NCBI GenBank assembly: GCA_046155815.1
Contig: JBJXFY010000330.1
Location: 1 to 27,920 of the forward strand
DNA: 27,920 bases
From: JBJXFY01 sp046155815
GTDB taxonomy: Bacteria > Verrucomicrobiota > Verrucomicrobiia > Limisphaerales > CAIMTB01
Direction of reading: 5' to 3'
Positions within the stretch are counted from its first letter, which is position 1, and each line of letters starts with the position of its first letter. Shown piece by piece: positions 8,135 through 14,511 of this stretch. The position numbers and the translations under genes were made by a program. Under the pieces are notes generated by a model, which had not been told where the DNA came from, searched no databases, and was given only the letters and a program-made list of their open reading frames with translations.

Positions 8135-8214
8135 CCACGAATGGACCCGACTGAACACCAGTAATCCCTTGGAAACAGCGTCAGGAACTCCTGTCCATGG
8201 GTGTCCATTCGTGG
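8135..8214. repeat. Inverted pair of CCACGAATGGAC repeats (repeat family 3)
   Basis: CCACGAATGGAC at 8135-8146 faces its exact complement at 8203-8214, with 56 nt between. The similarity continues inward in degraded form: both arms continue with units resembling ACGAATGGAC at about a 9-10 base period. The pair fills most of the 124-nt space between argC and the GNAT gene. Repeats of this type (CGAATGGACACGAAT) are familiar from memory as dispersed intergenic elements in environmental Verrucomicrobiota; that recollection needs a genome search. Confidence 0.7.
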
Positions 8215-8232
8215 TTGATCCCGGTCTTCGGA

Positions 8233-8688
8233 TTACGCCGCCGCTTTATAGGGCATCGCCTGGTGGCGCTCCATGAAACGTTCCGGTTTCTCGAGGGTGG
8301 TGAAGCCGAACCGCGCGTACAGCCCATGGGCGTCCGCGGTCGCGAGCATCATCCGCCGCAGGTCCTGCAGGTCCGGATGCGCGAGCAGGTAGGCGACCAG
8401 CGCCTTGCCCAGGCCGGCGCCCTGGTGCGCAGGCAGCACGAACACGTCCGCCAGCCACCCGAAAGTGGCGCGGTCAGTGATGACGCGGGCAAACGCCACC
8501 TGCGCGCCGTCCTCGGCGTACACGCCGGCGCAGAGCGAGCCGGCGAGAGCGCGGGCGACTGTTTCGCGCGGGATTCCGGCGGCCCAGTAGCTCTCGCGGC
8601 TGAGCCAGGCATGGATGACATCGGGCTTCAGCCGCGACGGGTCGGTGGAAAGCCGACAGCGGCCCGCGAACTGGTCGGGATGAATCAT
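8233..8688 (-). CDS. GNAT family N-acetyltransferase
   Basis: 151 residues. The acetyl-CoA-binding signature is VFVLPAHQGAGLGKALVAYLLAHPDL, with Q-G-x-G-x-G/A matching the GNAT motif A, followed by the C-terminal MMLATADAHGLYARFGF. The N-terminal half (HAWLSRESYWAAGIPRETV) resembles the small GNAT group that includes YjaB/PhnO-like proteins of unknown substrate. The ATG at 8688 gives the usual family N-terminus. It begins only 14 nt after the rpsI terminator hairpin on the same strand, so expression either uses read-through or a promoter overlapping that hairpin. Confidence 0.85.
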   Translation of the reverse strand: MIHPDQFAGRCRLSTDPSRLKPDVIHAWLSRESYWAAGIPRETVARALAGSLCAGVYAEDGAQVAFARVITDRATFGWLADVFVLPAHQGAGLGKALVAYLLAHPDLQDLRRMMLATADAHGLYARFGFTTLEKPERFMERHQAMPYKAAA

Positions 8689-8702
8689 GGCAGGAAAACC
8701 AA

Positions 8703-8732
8703 AGACCCCGCCGGCGTGCGCCGGCGGGGTCT
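8703..8732 (-). terminator. Rho-independent terminator of rplM-rpsI
   Basis: A perfect 14-bp stem (AGACCCCGCCGGCG and its complement) with a 2-base turn lies 17 nt past the rpsI stop. On the minus strand it is followed by a T-rich run (TTGGTTTTCC, 8693-8702). This is the clearest intrinsic terminator in the window. Confidence 0.85.
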
Positions 8733-8749
8733 GAAAACTCGGCGGGAGC

Positions 8750-9151
8750 CTAACGCTTCGAGAACTGGAACCGCTTGCGGGCGCCGGGCTGGCCGTACTT
8801 CTTGCGCTCGCGCTCGCGCGGGTCGCGCGTGAGGAGGCCGCCGCCGCGCAGCACCGGGCGGAGGTTGGCATCCAGCTCGAGCAGCGCACGGGCTAGCCCA
8901 TGGCTGACGGCACCGGCCTGGCCATTCGGGCCGCCGCCAGAGACGTTCACGCGGATATCGTACTTGCCGACGGCCTCCGCGGCGGAAAGGGGCCGCAGAG
9001 CATGGGTGCGGAGGGTGTCGGTCGGGAAATAGGTCTCGAACGCACGGCCGTTGACCGTGATTTTGCCGGAGCCGGGCTGGAGCCGGACGCGGGCGGTGGC
9101 CGTCTTGCGACGGCCGGTGGTGACGTGTTCCTTGGACTTCTCGTCAAACAT
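8750..9151 (-). CDS. rpsI: 30S ribosomal protein S9
   Basis: 133 residues, normal length. The S9 start of the core is TTGRRKTATARVRL, then KITVNGRAFETYF, the central VSGGGPNGQAGAVSHGLARAL, and the basic C-terminal tail RKKYGQPGARKRFQFSKR, which reaches into the P site in the ribosome. The conserved terminal Lys-Arg is present. It is the second gene of the rplM-rpsI operon, 11 nt after the rplM stop, and is followed by a strong terminator. Confidence 0.97.
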   Translation of the reverse strand: MFDEKSKEHVTTGRRKTATARVRLQPGSGKITVNGRAFETYFPTDTLRTHALRPLSAAEAVGKYDIRVNVSGGGPNGQAGAVSHGLARALLELDANLRPVLRGGGLLTRDPRERERKKYGQPGARKRFQFSKR

Positions 9152-9162
9152 GGCGGGTGAGA

Positions 9163-9597
9163 TCAGGGGACGTACTCGAGCTTCGCAGGCGTCTGAGCCG
9201 TGTGCGGGTGCTGCGGGCCGCGATAGACCTTGAGCTTGGTGAGGAGCTGCCGGCCGAGGCGGTTCTTCGGGATCATGCCCTTCACCGCGCGCTCGATGAT
9301 CTGCTCGGGATTTGTCTCGCGCAGCTTCGCAACGTTGAAATGCTTCTCACCGCCCTTCCACCCGGAATATGTCATGTACGTCTTGTCCGTCTCCTTTTTG
9401 CCGGTGAGTCGGACCTTCTCGGCGTTGATGACGACCACGAAGTCGCCGGCGTCGAGGTGCGGGGTGTAAATGGGCTTGTCCTTGCCGCGCAGCACGTCGG
9501 CGATCTGGACGGCGAGGCGGCCGAGCACGACGCCATCGGCGTCAATGATGTGCCACTTGCGCCGCTGCATGTCCACTTTGGGCAGATAAGTCTTCAT
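9163..9597 (-). CDS. rplM: 50S ribosomal protein L13
   Basis: 144 residues, normal length. Recognised by WHIIDADGVVLGRLAVQIADVLRG, the GDFVVVINAEKVRLTG segment, KTYMTYSGWKGG and the helix AVKGMIPKNRLGRQ followed by LKVYRGPQHPH. The start is the ATG at 9597; sequence upstream in this frame is antisense to the hydrolase gene and unrelated to L13. It is the first gene of the operon with rpsI and has a promoter about 25-50 nt upstream. Confidence 0.97.
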   Translation of the reverse strand: MKTYLPKVDMQRRKWHIIDADGVVLGRLAVQIADVLRGKDKPIYTPHLDAGDFVVVINAEKVRLTGKKETDKTYMTYSGWKGGEKHFNVAKLRETNPEQIIERAVKGMIPKNRLGRQLLTKLKVYRGPQHPHTAQTPAKLEYVP

Positions 9598-9620
9598 TCG
9601 CGTCCCGAACAAGGGCCGGC

Positions 9621-9648
9621 ACGATACCGACTGACCCCCGGCCGTCAA
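9621..9648 (-). promoter_or_regulatory. Promoter of rplM-rpsI
   Basis: On the minus strand: -35 TTGACG (9643-9648), 16-nt spacer, -10 TATCGT (9621-9626). The predicted start near 9614 leaves a leader of about 17 nt before the rplM ATG. The -35 matches consensus at five of six positions and the -10 at four. Confidence 0.6.
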
Positions 9649-9771
9649 CGGAGAGTTTGCCGGAAACAGCCACCGGACGCCCCGGGCCCCAGCTACGCCA
9701 TCCCGACGGACAGCCGCAGGGGCAGGCGCAGGCCGCCTTCGCCCGACCGCCCACGGGCCTGGAGGCGCACC

Positions 9772-9792
9772 GGACCGGTTCACAACCAAGTC
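9772..9792. repeat. GGTT/AACC palindrome family, decayed copy (repeat family 2)
   Basis: The left arm GGACCGGTT (9772-9780) is identical to the left arm of the perfect palindrome at 17088-17096. After a 3-nt loop (CAC), the right arm AACCAAGTC (9784-9792) keeps AACC and the last two positions partly but has lost pairing in the middle. Architecture (9-nt arm, 3-nt loop, TT-loop-AA) matches the other copies. Confidence 0.5.
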
Positions 9793-9867
9793 TGCCATCC
9801 ACCTTGGCTTGGGGGGCGGCTTCCCGCCGTGCTCGCCTCGGGAGAGCGGCCGCGGCATGGTCCGCCC

Positions 9868-11292
9868 ATGCCCGCGACTCAGTCCTTTGAAATGCTGGCC
9901 CGCCAGGCCGACGTCGCCCGTGGAACGTGGCGCTCGGCCTTGCCGGCCGCCCGACCGACCGCCGCGGCGAACTTGGCCGCGGCCCTGCTGAATCTCGCCG
10001 AGGCCTGCATCGAGCGCCACGCAACGGATGAGGCCCTCGCGCTGGTCGCGGAACTGCGGCCCCTCATGACGCACCTTCCGACGGAACACAGGCGGCGGCT
10101 GGCCGCCCTTGAAGACCGGCTCTCTTCCGGGCCAGCCGCCGCCGACGTCCGGCCATGGGCGGCACCGGCGCCAACCTCCACGCCCCGCCGGCAGGCCGCG
10201 GTGCCGCCGCCTTCCCCCACCCTGCCGGCTTCCAGTCCCAAGCGCGGCGGCCGGCTGCCCGGCGCGCCGGCGAAGAACTCCGCCACGGGCGACACGCGGT
10301 CCTTCCAGAAGGCCGCCGAGCAGGCGCGCGTGCAGACCGTGTGGTTTGGCACGAACCGCCGACCGCTCGATCCCGCCACTCCGGCCCGCGCCTTCGGCGA
10401 CGAGCGCGACCAAGGCCTGCACGTCGGCACCTGCGAGGTGTACGTGCCCAAGTCGCACAAGTTCGGCTCGCTCGGCTCGTCGTGGTTCTGGCGCGTCATC
10501 ACGCGCACGGACGACCGGCTGAAAGTGCAGGCGGTGCGGGTGCTGACGGATGTGGAGTTTTGGGCCGGGCTTCGCGCGAAAATTGAGGGCGCGCCGGAGG
10601 GCGACCAGCAGGCGCTGGTGTTCATCCACGGCTACAACGTGAGCTTCGAGGAAGCTGCGCTGCGGGCCGGTCAGATCGCGGAGGACCTCCGCCCGCCGGG
10701 CGTCACGGCGTTCTTTTCGTGGCCCTCCAAGGGCTCGCTCGCCGGCTACCCGGCGGACGAGGCAACGATCGAGTTCAGCGTGCCGTACATCCGGGACTTC
10801 CTTGTGCGCGTGGTGCGCGAGAGCGGCGCACGCCGTGTCCACGTCATCGCGCACAGCATGGGCAACCGTGGGCTGATGCGGGCGCTGGAGGACATCGCAC
10901 AGGACGCCGCGCTGCGCGGCGCGGTGAAGTTCGGGCAGGTCATCCTGGCCGCGCCGGACATTGACGCTGCGGTTTTCCGGCAGGTGGCCGCGGTGTATCC
11001 GCAGCTTTCCGAGCGGACGACGCTGTACGCCTCGCCGGGCGACAAGGCCTTGGAGGCGTCAAAGCACCTGCACCAGTATCCGCGCGCGGGCTTCACGCCG
11101 CCGGTGACCGTCGTGCCGGGTGTGGACACGATTGAAGTGCCGCAGCTTGATCTGCTGGCGCTTGGACACGGGTACTTCGCGGACTTCGCGGGAGTGTTGG
11201 AGGACATCCACGTCCTGCTCCGGCACAACGTGCCGCCCGAAAAGCGTCAGCGCCCGCGGCCGGTGGGCGGGCACTGGCTGATCAAGACCTGA
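9868..11292 (+). CDS. Alpha/beta hydrolase (DUF900 family) with helical N-terminal region
   Basis: 474 residues. Residues about 5-88 are predicted helical and rich in Ala/Leu (possibly TPR-like). A Pro/Ser-rich linker covers about 90-145, and a DUF900-type hydrolase domain runs from 155 to the end. The domain opens with VWFGTNRRP, as usual in DUF900. It has the oxyanion strand VFIHGYN (251-257) and the nucleophile elbow AHSMGNRG with Ser330. The probable acid is Asp364 or Asp366 (AAPDID) and the probable His is His434 (LGHGYF). No signal peptide is visible, so it is probably cytoplasmic. The substrate is unknown; esterase or lipase activity is the family expectation. The ATG at 9868 was chosen because upstream codons lie in repeat-bearing intergenic DNA. 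It is divergent from rplM and converges on the PQQ-like gene. Confidence 0.82.
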   Translation: MPATQSFEMLARQADVARGTWRSALPAARPTAAANLAAALLNLAEACIERHATDEALALVAELRPLMTHLPTEHRRRLAALEDRLSSGPAAADVRPWAAPAPTSTPRRQAAVPPPSPTLPASSPKRGGRLPGAPAKNSATGDTRSFQKAAEQARVQTVWFGTNRRPLDPATPARAFGDERDQGLHVGTCEVYVPKSHKFGSLGSSWFWRVITRTDDRLKVQAVRVLTDVEFWAGLRAKIEGAPEGDQQALVFIHGYNVSFEEAALRAGQIAEDLRPPGVTAFFSWPSKGSLAGYPADEATIEFSVPYIRDFLVRVVRESGARRVHVIAHSMGNRGLMRALEDIAQDAALRGAVKFGQVILAAPDIDAAVFRQVAAVYPQLSERTTLYASPGDKALEASKHLHQYPRAGFTPPVTVVPGVDTIEVPQLDLLALGHGYFADFAGVLEDIHVLLRHNVPPEKRQRPRPVGGHWLIKT

Positions 11293-11323
11293 CGGCCGCC
11301 ACAGGGCGGATGGTGTGCCGACA

Positions 11324-11359
11324 TCACGCCGGCGGACCTTCCCCGCGGCCCCGGCGTGA
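11324..11359. terminator. Inverted repeat between convergent genes
   Basis: Perfect 9-bp arms TCACGCCGG (11324-11332) and CCGGCGTGA (11351-11359) enclose an 18-nt loop, centred between two convergent stop codons. The position suggests a bidirectional terminator, but neither side has a T-tract. Confidence 0.4.
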
Positions 11360-11388
11360 ACGCCCGCGCTCAACGCCGTGCTTTCCGG

Positions 11389-12819
11389 CTACCGCGCCGC
11401 GAGGGCGGTTTCTTCAAAGGCGTAGAGCTTCGACTCGGTCCGGAGGTAGAGGCGACGGCCGGCGAGCGCCGGCGTGGCGGCGATCTTCTCGCCAAAGTCG
11501 GCACGGTGCAGAATCTCGGGTTTCCCACCGCCGGCCTTGAGCACGCTCACGACGCCCTGGAGCGAGGCGAGGTAGAGGCGGCCGTCCGCGGCGACGGGCG
11601 AGGCGTAGTAGCCGCCCATGGTGCCGATGCGCTCCTGCGTGTAGTACGGCTCGCCGGTGGCGGCGTTGAAGGAGGAGGCCATTCCGCCGTCGCGGATCAG
11701 GTAAACACGGCCGTCGTAGTAGAGCGGGCTGGGGACGTAGGGCAGCCCGCGGGTGAAGCGCCACGCGACGTGCGTGCCGGAAACGTCGCCCGCACCGCCG
11801 GGCTTCACGGCGAGCAGCACATTCTCGCCACGTTTCATGAGGCCGCCCATGGCCTCCCAGTCAGCACGTTCGAGGCGGCCGTTGCCGTCCAGATCCTGCG
11901 CCTTGAACCAGGCGGGGCCGTCCTCGAACTCCTCGAGGGCGATCCAGCCGTCTCCGTTCTTGTCGGCTTTTTCCACGGTGCTTTCCCAGGTAGGCCACGG
12001 GGAATCGGCCTTGCCGGGGGACCAGCCGGCGAAGAAGAGCAGGTCCTGGCCGAGCACGGGCGTGGTGCAGGTGAAACTCGGCAGGCCGCGCAGCACCCAG
12101 CGTTCGGCACCGGTTGCAGGATCGTAGGCCCGCATGGAGAGAGCGCCCGAGGCGACGATCTCAGTGACTCCCGAGTGGGTCCAGACGATCGGGCTGCCGA
12201 AGCTGGTCGGGGACTCGGGCCGGGACGTCTCCCAGAGCCTCTTCCCGTCCTTCAGGCTGAGGGCCAGGATCAAGGAGCCACGCGTCTGGTCGCGGTTGAG
12301 GAAGACCTTGCCGTCATGGATCAGCGGCGAGGTGCCGGAGCCGAAATTGCCGGACGTGACCGCGACGGGCAGGCGGTGGGTCCAGCGCTCGCGGCCGTTG
12401 GCGTCATACGCGGCCAGACCGGCGGAGCCGAAGTAGCTGACGACCGTGGCGCCGTCCGTGGCGGGCGAGGCAGCGGCGGGGCTGCCCTCGGTGGCATGGA
12501 ATTCCTCAAGCTTGTCCGCGGCAAGGATGGCGGTCCAGAGGAGCGAACCGTCCTTCGCGGAATAGCCCCGGGTCTGAAGTTTGCCCTCCGCAAAGGCGGT
12601 GAGAAACAGGCGGTCGCCGGCCACGACGGGGGACGAGGGCGCACCAGGCACCGGCATCTGCCACGCGACGAGATTGGTGGGGCCGATGGCGAGCGGCGGG
12701 CGGGCGTTGAGGGAGACGCCGGAGGCGTTCGGCCCGCGGAACATGGGCCATTCCGCCTCGGCGGAGAGGGCTGCCGGGGCGACGAGCAGGAGAGGAAGCG
12801 ATGCAGCGAGAGACTTCAT
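11389..12819 (-). CDS. Exported PQQ-like beta-propeller protein with two inserted EF-hands
   Basis: 476 residues. A signal peptide covers residues 1-20 or so (cleavage near ALSAEA), followed by the family opening WPMFRGPNASGVS. Repeated beta-propeller blades carry the PQQ-like pattern (YSAKDGSLLW, YDANGRERW, YDPATGAERW, FNAATGEPYY). Two EF-hand loops, DKNGDGWIALEE (about 286-297) and DLDGNGRLERAD (about 309-320), interrupt the propeller and should bind Ca2+. Such propellers in PVC bacteria are periplasmic or outer-surface proteins; this one lacks the cytochrome domain or catalytic residues of true quinoprotein dehydrogenases, so enzymatic activity is not implied. The ATG at 12819 is preferred to the TTG one codon earlier. 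Confidence 0.85.
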   Translation of the reverse strand: MKSLAASLPLLLVAPAALSAEAEWPMFRGPNASGVSLNARPPLAIGPTNLVAWQMPVPGAPSSPVVAGDRLFLTAFAEGKLQTRGYSAKDGSLLWTAILAADKLEEFHATEGSPAAASPATDGATVVSYFGSAGLAAYDANGRERWTHRLPVAVTSGNFGSGTSPLIHDGKVFLNRDQTRGSLILALSLKDGKRLWETSRPESPTSFGSPIVWTHSGVTEIVASGALSMRAYDPATGAERWVLRGLPSFTCTTPVLGQDLLFFAGWSPGKADSPWPTWESTVEKADKNGDGWIALEEFEDGPAWFKAQDLDGNGRLERADWEAMGGLMKRGENVLLAVKPGGAGDVSGTHVAWRFTRGLPYVPSPLYYDGRVYLIRDGGMASSFNAATGEPYYTQERIGTMGGYYASPVAADGRLYLASLQGVVSVLKAGGGKPEILHRADFGEKIAATPALAGRRLYLRTESKLYAFEETALAAR

Positions 12820-12892
12820 CAAGGGCTAGGAGAGCGCAGGCCGGCGCGTGGCGCAAGCTGCGGAGCACCGGGCCCTGCCCGGCGCGATTCCC

Positions 12893-12914
12893 CCCCGGCC
12901 CGCGAAGGCCGGGG
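12893..12914 (-). terminator. GC-rich hairpin downstream of the FHA-ATPase gene
   Basis: An 8-bp perfect stem CCCCGGCC / GGCCGGGG with a 6-nt loop lies 35 nt after the FHA-ATPase stop on the minus strand. It is not followed by a T-tract, so it is a terminator candidate only. Confidence 0.4.
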
Positions 12915-12949
12915 AGCACCCGACGCCCCGGCCGGCCGACGTCCCGCCA

Positions 12950-14413
12950 TCAGTGCGTGATGAGGGTGGCCTGCAGGGTCTTGCTGCCGGTGTCGCTGTC
13001 GGGCCGGCTGGGCGCCGTGGAGTGGGACTGGCGGAAGCGGAGCCGGAAGGGGCCGACCTCGATCACGTCGCCGCTGCGGAGCAATTCGGGGCGGATGACA
13101 CGGCGGCCGTTGAGGAAGGTGCCGTTGGCGCTGCCGAGGTCCATCAGCCAGAACTCGTACCGGCTCTGCGCCTGGATGAGGGCGTGCTGGCGGGAGACCT
13201 TGGAATCGGACAGCACCACCGTGCCGCCCAGGGCGCGGCCGATGGAACAGGTGCCGCCGAGCCGGAGGCGCGTGCCGTCGGGGCGCTCAAGCTCGCCGTC
13301 GGGCAACATCGCCTCGATCCAGGCTCGGTCGAAGACGCGGGCGTAGATGCGGTTGCGGACCTGGAGGTGGCCGCCGGGGGCCTTCACGATGCCGGCGAGG
13401 CGGAGCTGGTTGACGAGGTCGTTGTTCTCGTCGTCGGGCACGGCCTTGCCGGCGAGCACCTGGCCGTAGAGGGCAAGGAGCTGGTGGAGGTCCGACTCCG
13501 TGCCAAGGATGCGGCCCTTCACGTAAAGGAGGTTCTCGTTCTGGTCACGGGAGCGGGCGCTGAAGAAGAGCTCCTCACACAGGCGGTCCACCATCTCGCC
13601 CGGCGCGAGGGCGGAGTCACTGGCCGTGCTGCGGAGGATTTCACCGCAGAGCTGCTGGGTGAGGAAGGGATGGCCGCCGGTCCAATGCAGCACCCGCTCC
13701 AGCAGCCGCTCGGCGCGAGCCGGGGAGGTGCCGCGCACGCCCTGCGCCAGCCCCTGCGCCAGGGGCCGGGCCTCCTCGGGAGTGAAATCCTCGAGCTCGA
13801 TCCGGCGGCCAAGGTTGAACGGAGTGGTATGCGTGTCGCGGATGAGTTCCGCCGGCGTGGCCACGCCCAGGATGCAAAAAGTCAGGCGGCGGAAGACGGG
13901 ATCGCTGGCCCGCTGGTCGAAGCACTGGCGGATGGCGATGAAGAACTCGTCCGCCTTGAAGGGCAGGCTGCGCACCGCATCCGCTTCGTCCACAAAGACG
14001 ATGACCGGGGAAGACGCCGCGGGCACAATGACCTCCCGGAGGAGGTTGGTAAGGCGGGCCACCGGGCCGCCTTCCCGGGTGGCGCCCCACCAGTCCTCAA
14101 CCTCCTCCTCGAGCCCGCTCTGGCGCCCAAGGCGGCACGCAATGTCGCCATACCACTGGTCGGGCTGGAGGTTCTGCCCCAGCGCCGAGAGGTCCAGGAA
14201 GAGCGGGCGCAGCCCGGCACTCCGAAGGGTCTGCCCGGTGCGGACGGTGAGGGACGACTTCCCCATCTGGCGGGCAGTGAGCACGTAGCACAGCACGCCC
14301 TCCCGCAGGCCGCCGATCAGTTCACGGTCCGCCGCACGCTCGACATAGCTCGCCGCGTTCGGTGGCAGCGCGCCGCCGGTATCGCTGAACCAGTCTCGGT
14401 CGGGCAGATTCAT
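12950..14413 (-). CDS. AAA-like (AAA_35) ATPase fused to a C-terminal FHA domain
   Basis: 487 residues. The N-terminus DTGGALPPNAASYVERAADREL and the P-loop RQMGKSSL (48-55) are the signature of the AAA-like family Pfam calls AAA_35, close to STAND-type ATPases. The Walker B is VIVFVDEAD (137-145), so both ATP motifs look intact. WTGGHPFLTQQLC (about 244-256) belongs to the same family. A winged-helix-like region (about 295-365) links to an FHA domain (about 388-462) with conserved Gly392-Arg393, SRQH (407-410) and NGT (430-432), the phosphothreonine-binding residues. The C-terminal tail is Thr/Ser-rich (TGSKTLQATLITH). In this family the ATPase is more often fused to WD40, TPR or effector domains. 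A phosphorylation-responsive signalling switch is inferred; no kinase is in the window. The start at 14413 is supported by a Shine-Dalgarno. It lies 98 nt downstream of purL. Confidence 0.85.
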   Translation of the reverse strand: MNLPDRDWFSDTGGALPPNAASYVERAADRELIGGLREGVLCYVLTARQMGKSSLTVRTGQTLRSAGLRPLFLDLSALGQNLQPDQWYGDIACRLGRQSGLEEEVEDWWGATREGGPVARLTNLLREVIVPAASSPVIVFVDEADAVRSLPFKADEFFIAIRQCFDQRASDPVFRRLTFCILGVATPAELIRDTHTTPFNLGRRIELEDFTPEEARPLAQGLAQGVRGTSPARAERLLERVLHWTGGHPFLTQQLCGEILRSTASDSALAPGEMVDRLCEELFFSARSRDQNENLLYVKGRILGTESDLHQLLALYGQVLAGKAVPDDENNDLVNQLRLAGIVKAPGGHLQVRNRIYARVFDRAWIEAMLPDGELERPDGTRLRLGGTCSIGRALGGTVVLSDSKVSRQHALIQAQSRYEFWLMDLGSANGTFLNGRRVIRPELLRSGDVIEVGPFRLRFRQSHSTAPSRPDSDTGSKTLQATLITH

Positions 14414-14419
14414 GAAGGT

Positions 14420-14425
14420 TCCTTC
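14420..14425 (-). promoter_or_regulatory. Ribosome-binding site of the FHA-ATPase gene
   Basis: GAAGGA on the minus strand, six bases before the ATG at 14413. It is one of the few good Shine-Dalgarno sequences in the window and decides this start over the in-frame ATG at 14482. Confidence 0.6.
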
Positions 14426-14511
14426 GCGTCGTGCGGGCGGAGTGGAGTTTCTGGGCCACCCCGGCCGGGTCGGAAAGCGCAAAATTCATGGGCCCTCTGT
14501 CGCCGGCCGGT

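Larger units (their letters stand above)
9598..9867. other. Intergenic region between rplM and the divergent hydrolase gene
   Basis: 270 nt without a gene. It holds the rplM promoter near its left end and one half-decayed copy of the GGTT/AACC palindrome at 9772-9792. No convincing plus-strand promoter for the hydrolase was seen. Reading frames across it are unlike any protein I recognise. Confidence 0.6.

Noticed and set aside
8109..8138. GTG at 8138 as the argC start
   Set aside because: It lies in the CCACGAATGGAC repeat, has no ribosome-binding site, and adds residues (AKDLFQNNV) absent from the family.
9598..10854. A 419-codon N-terminal extension of L13
   Set aside because: It is antisense to the alpha/beta hydrolase gene. 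L13 has its standard start at 9597 with a promoter just upstream.
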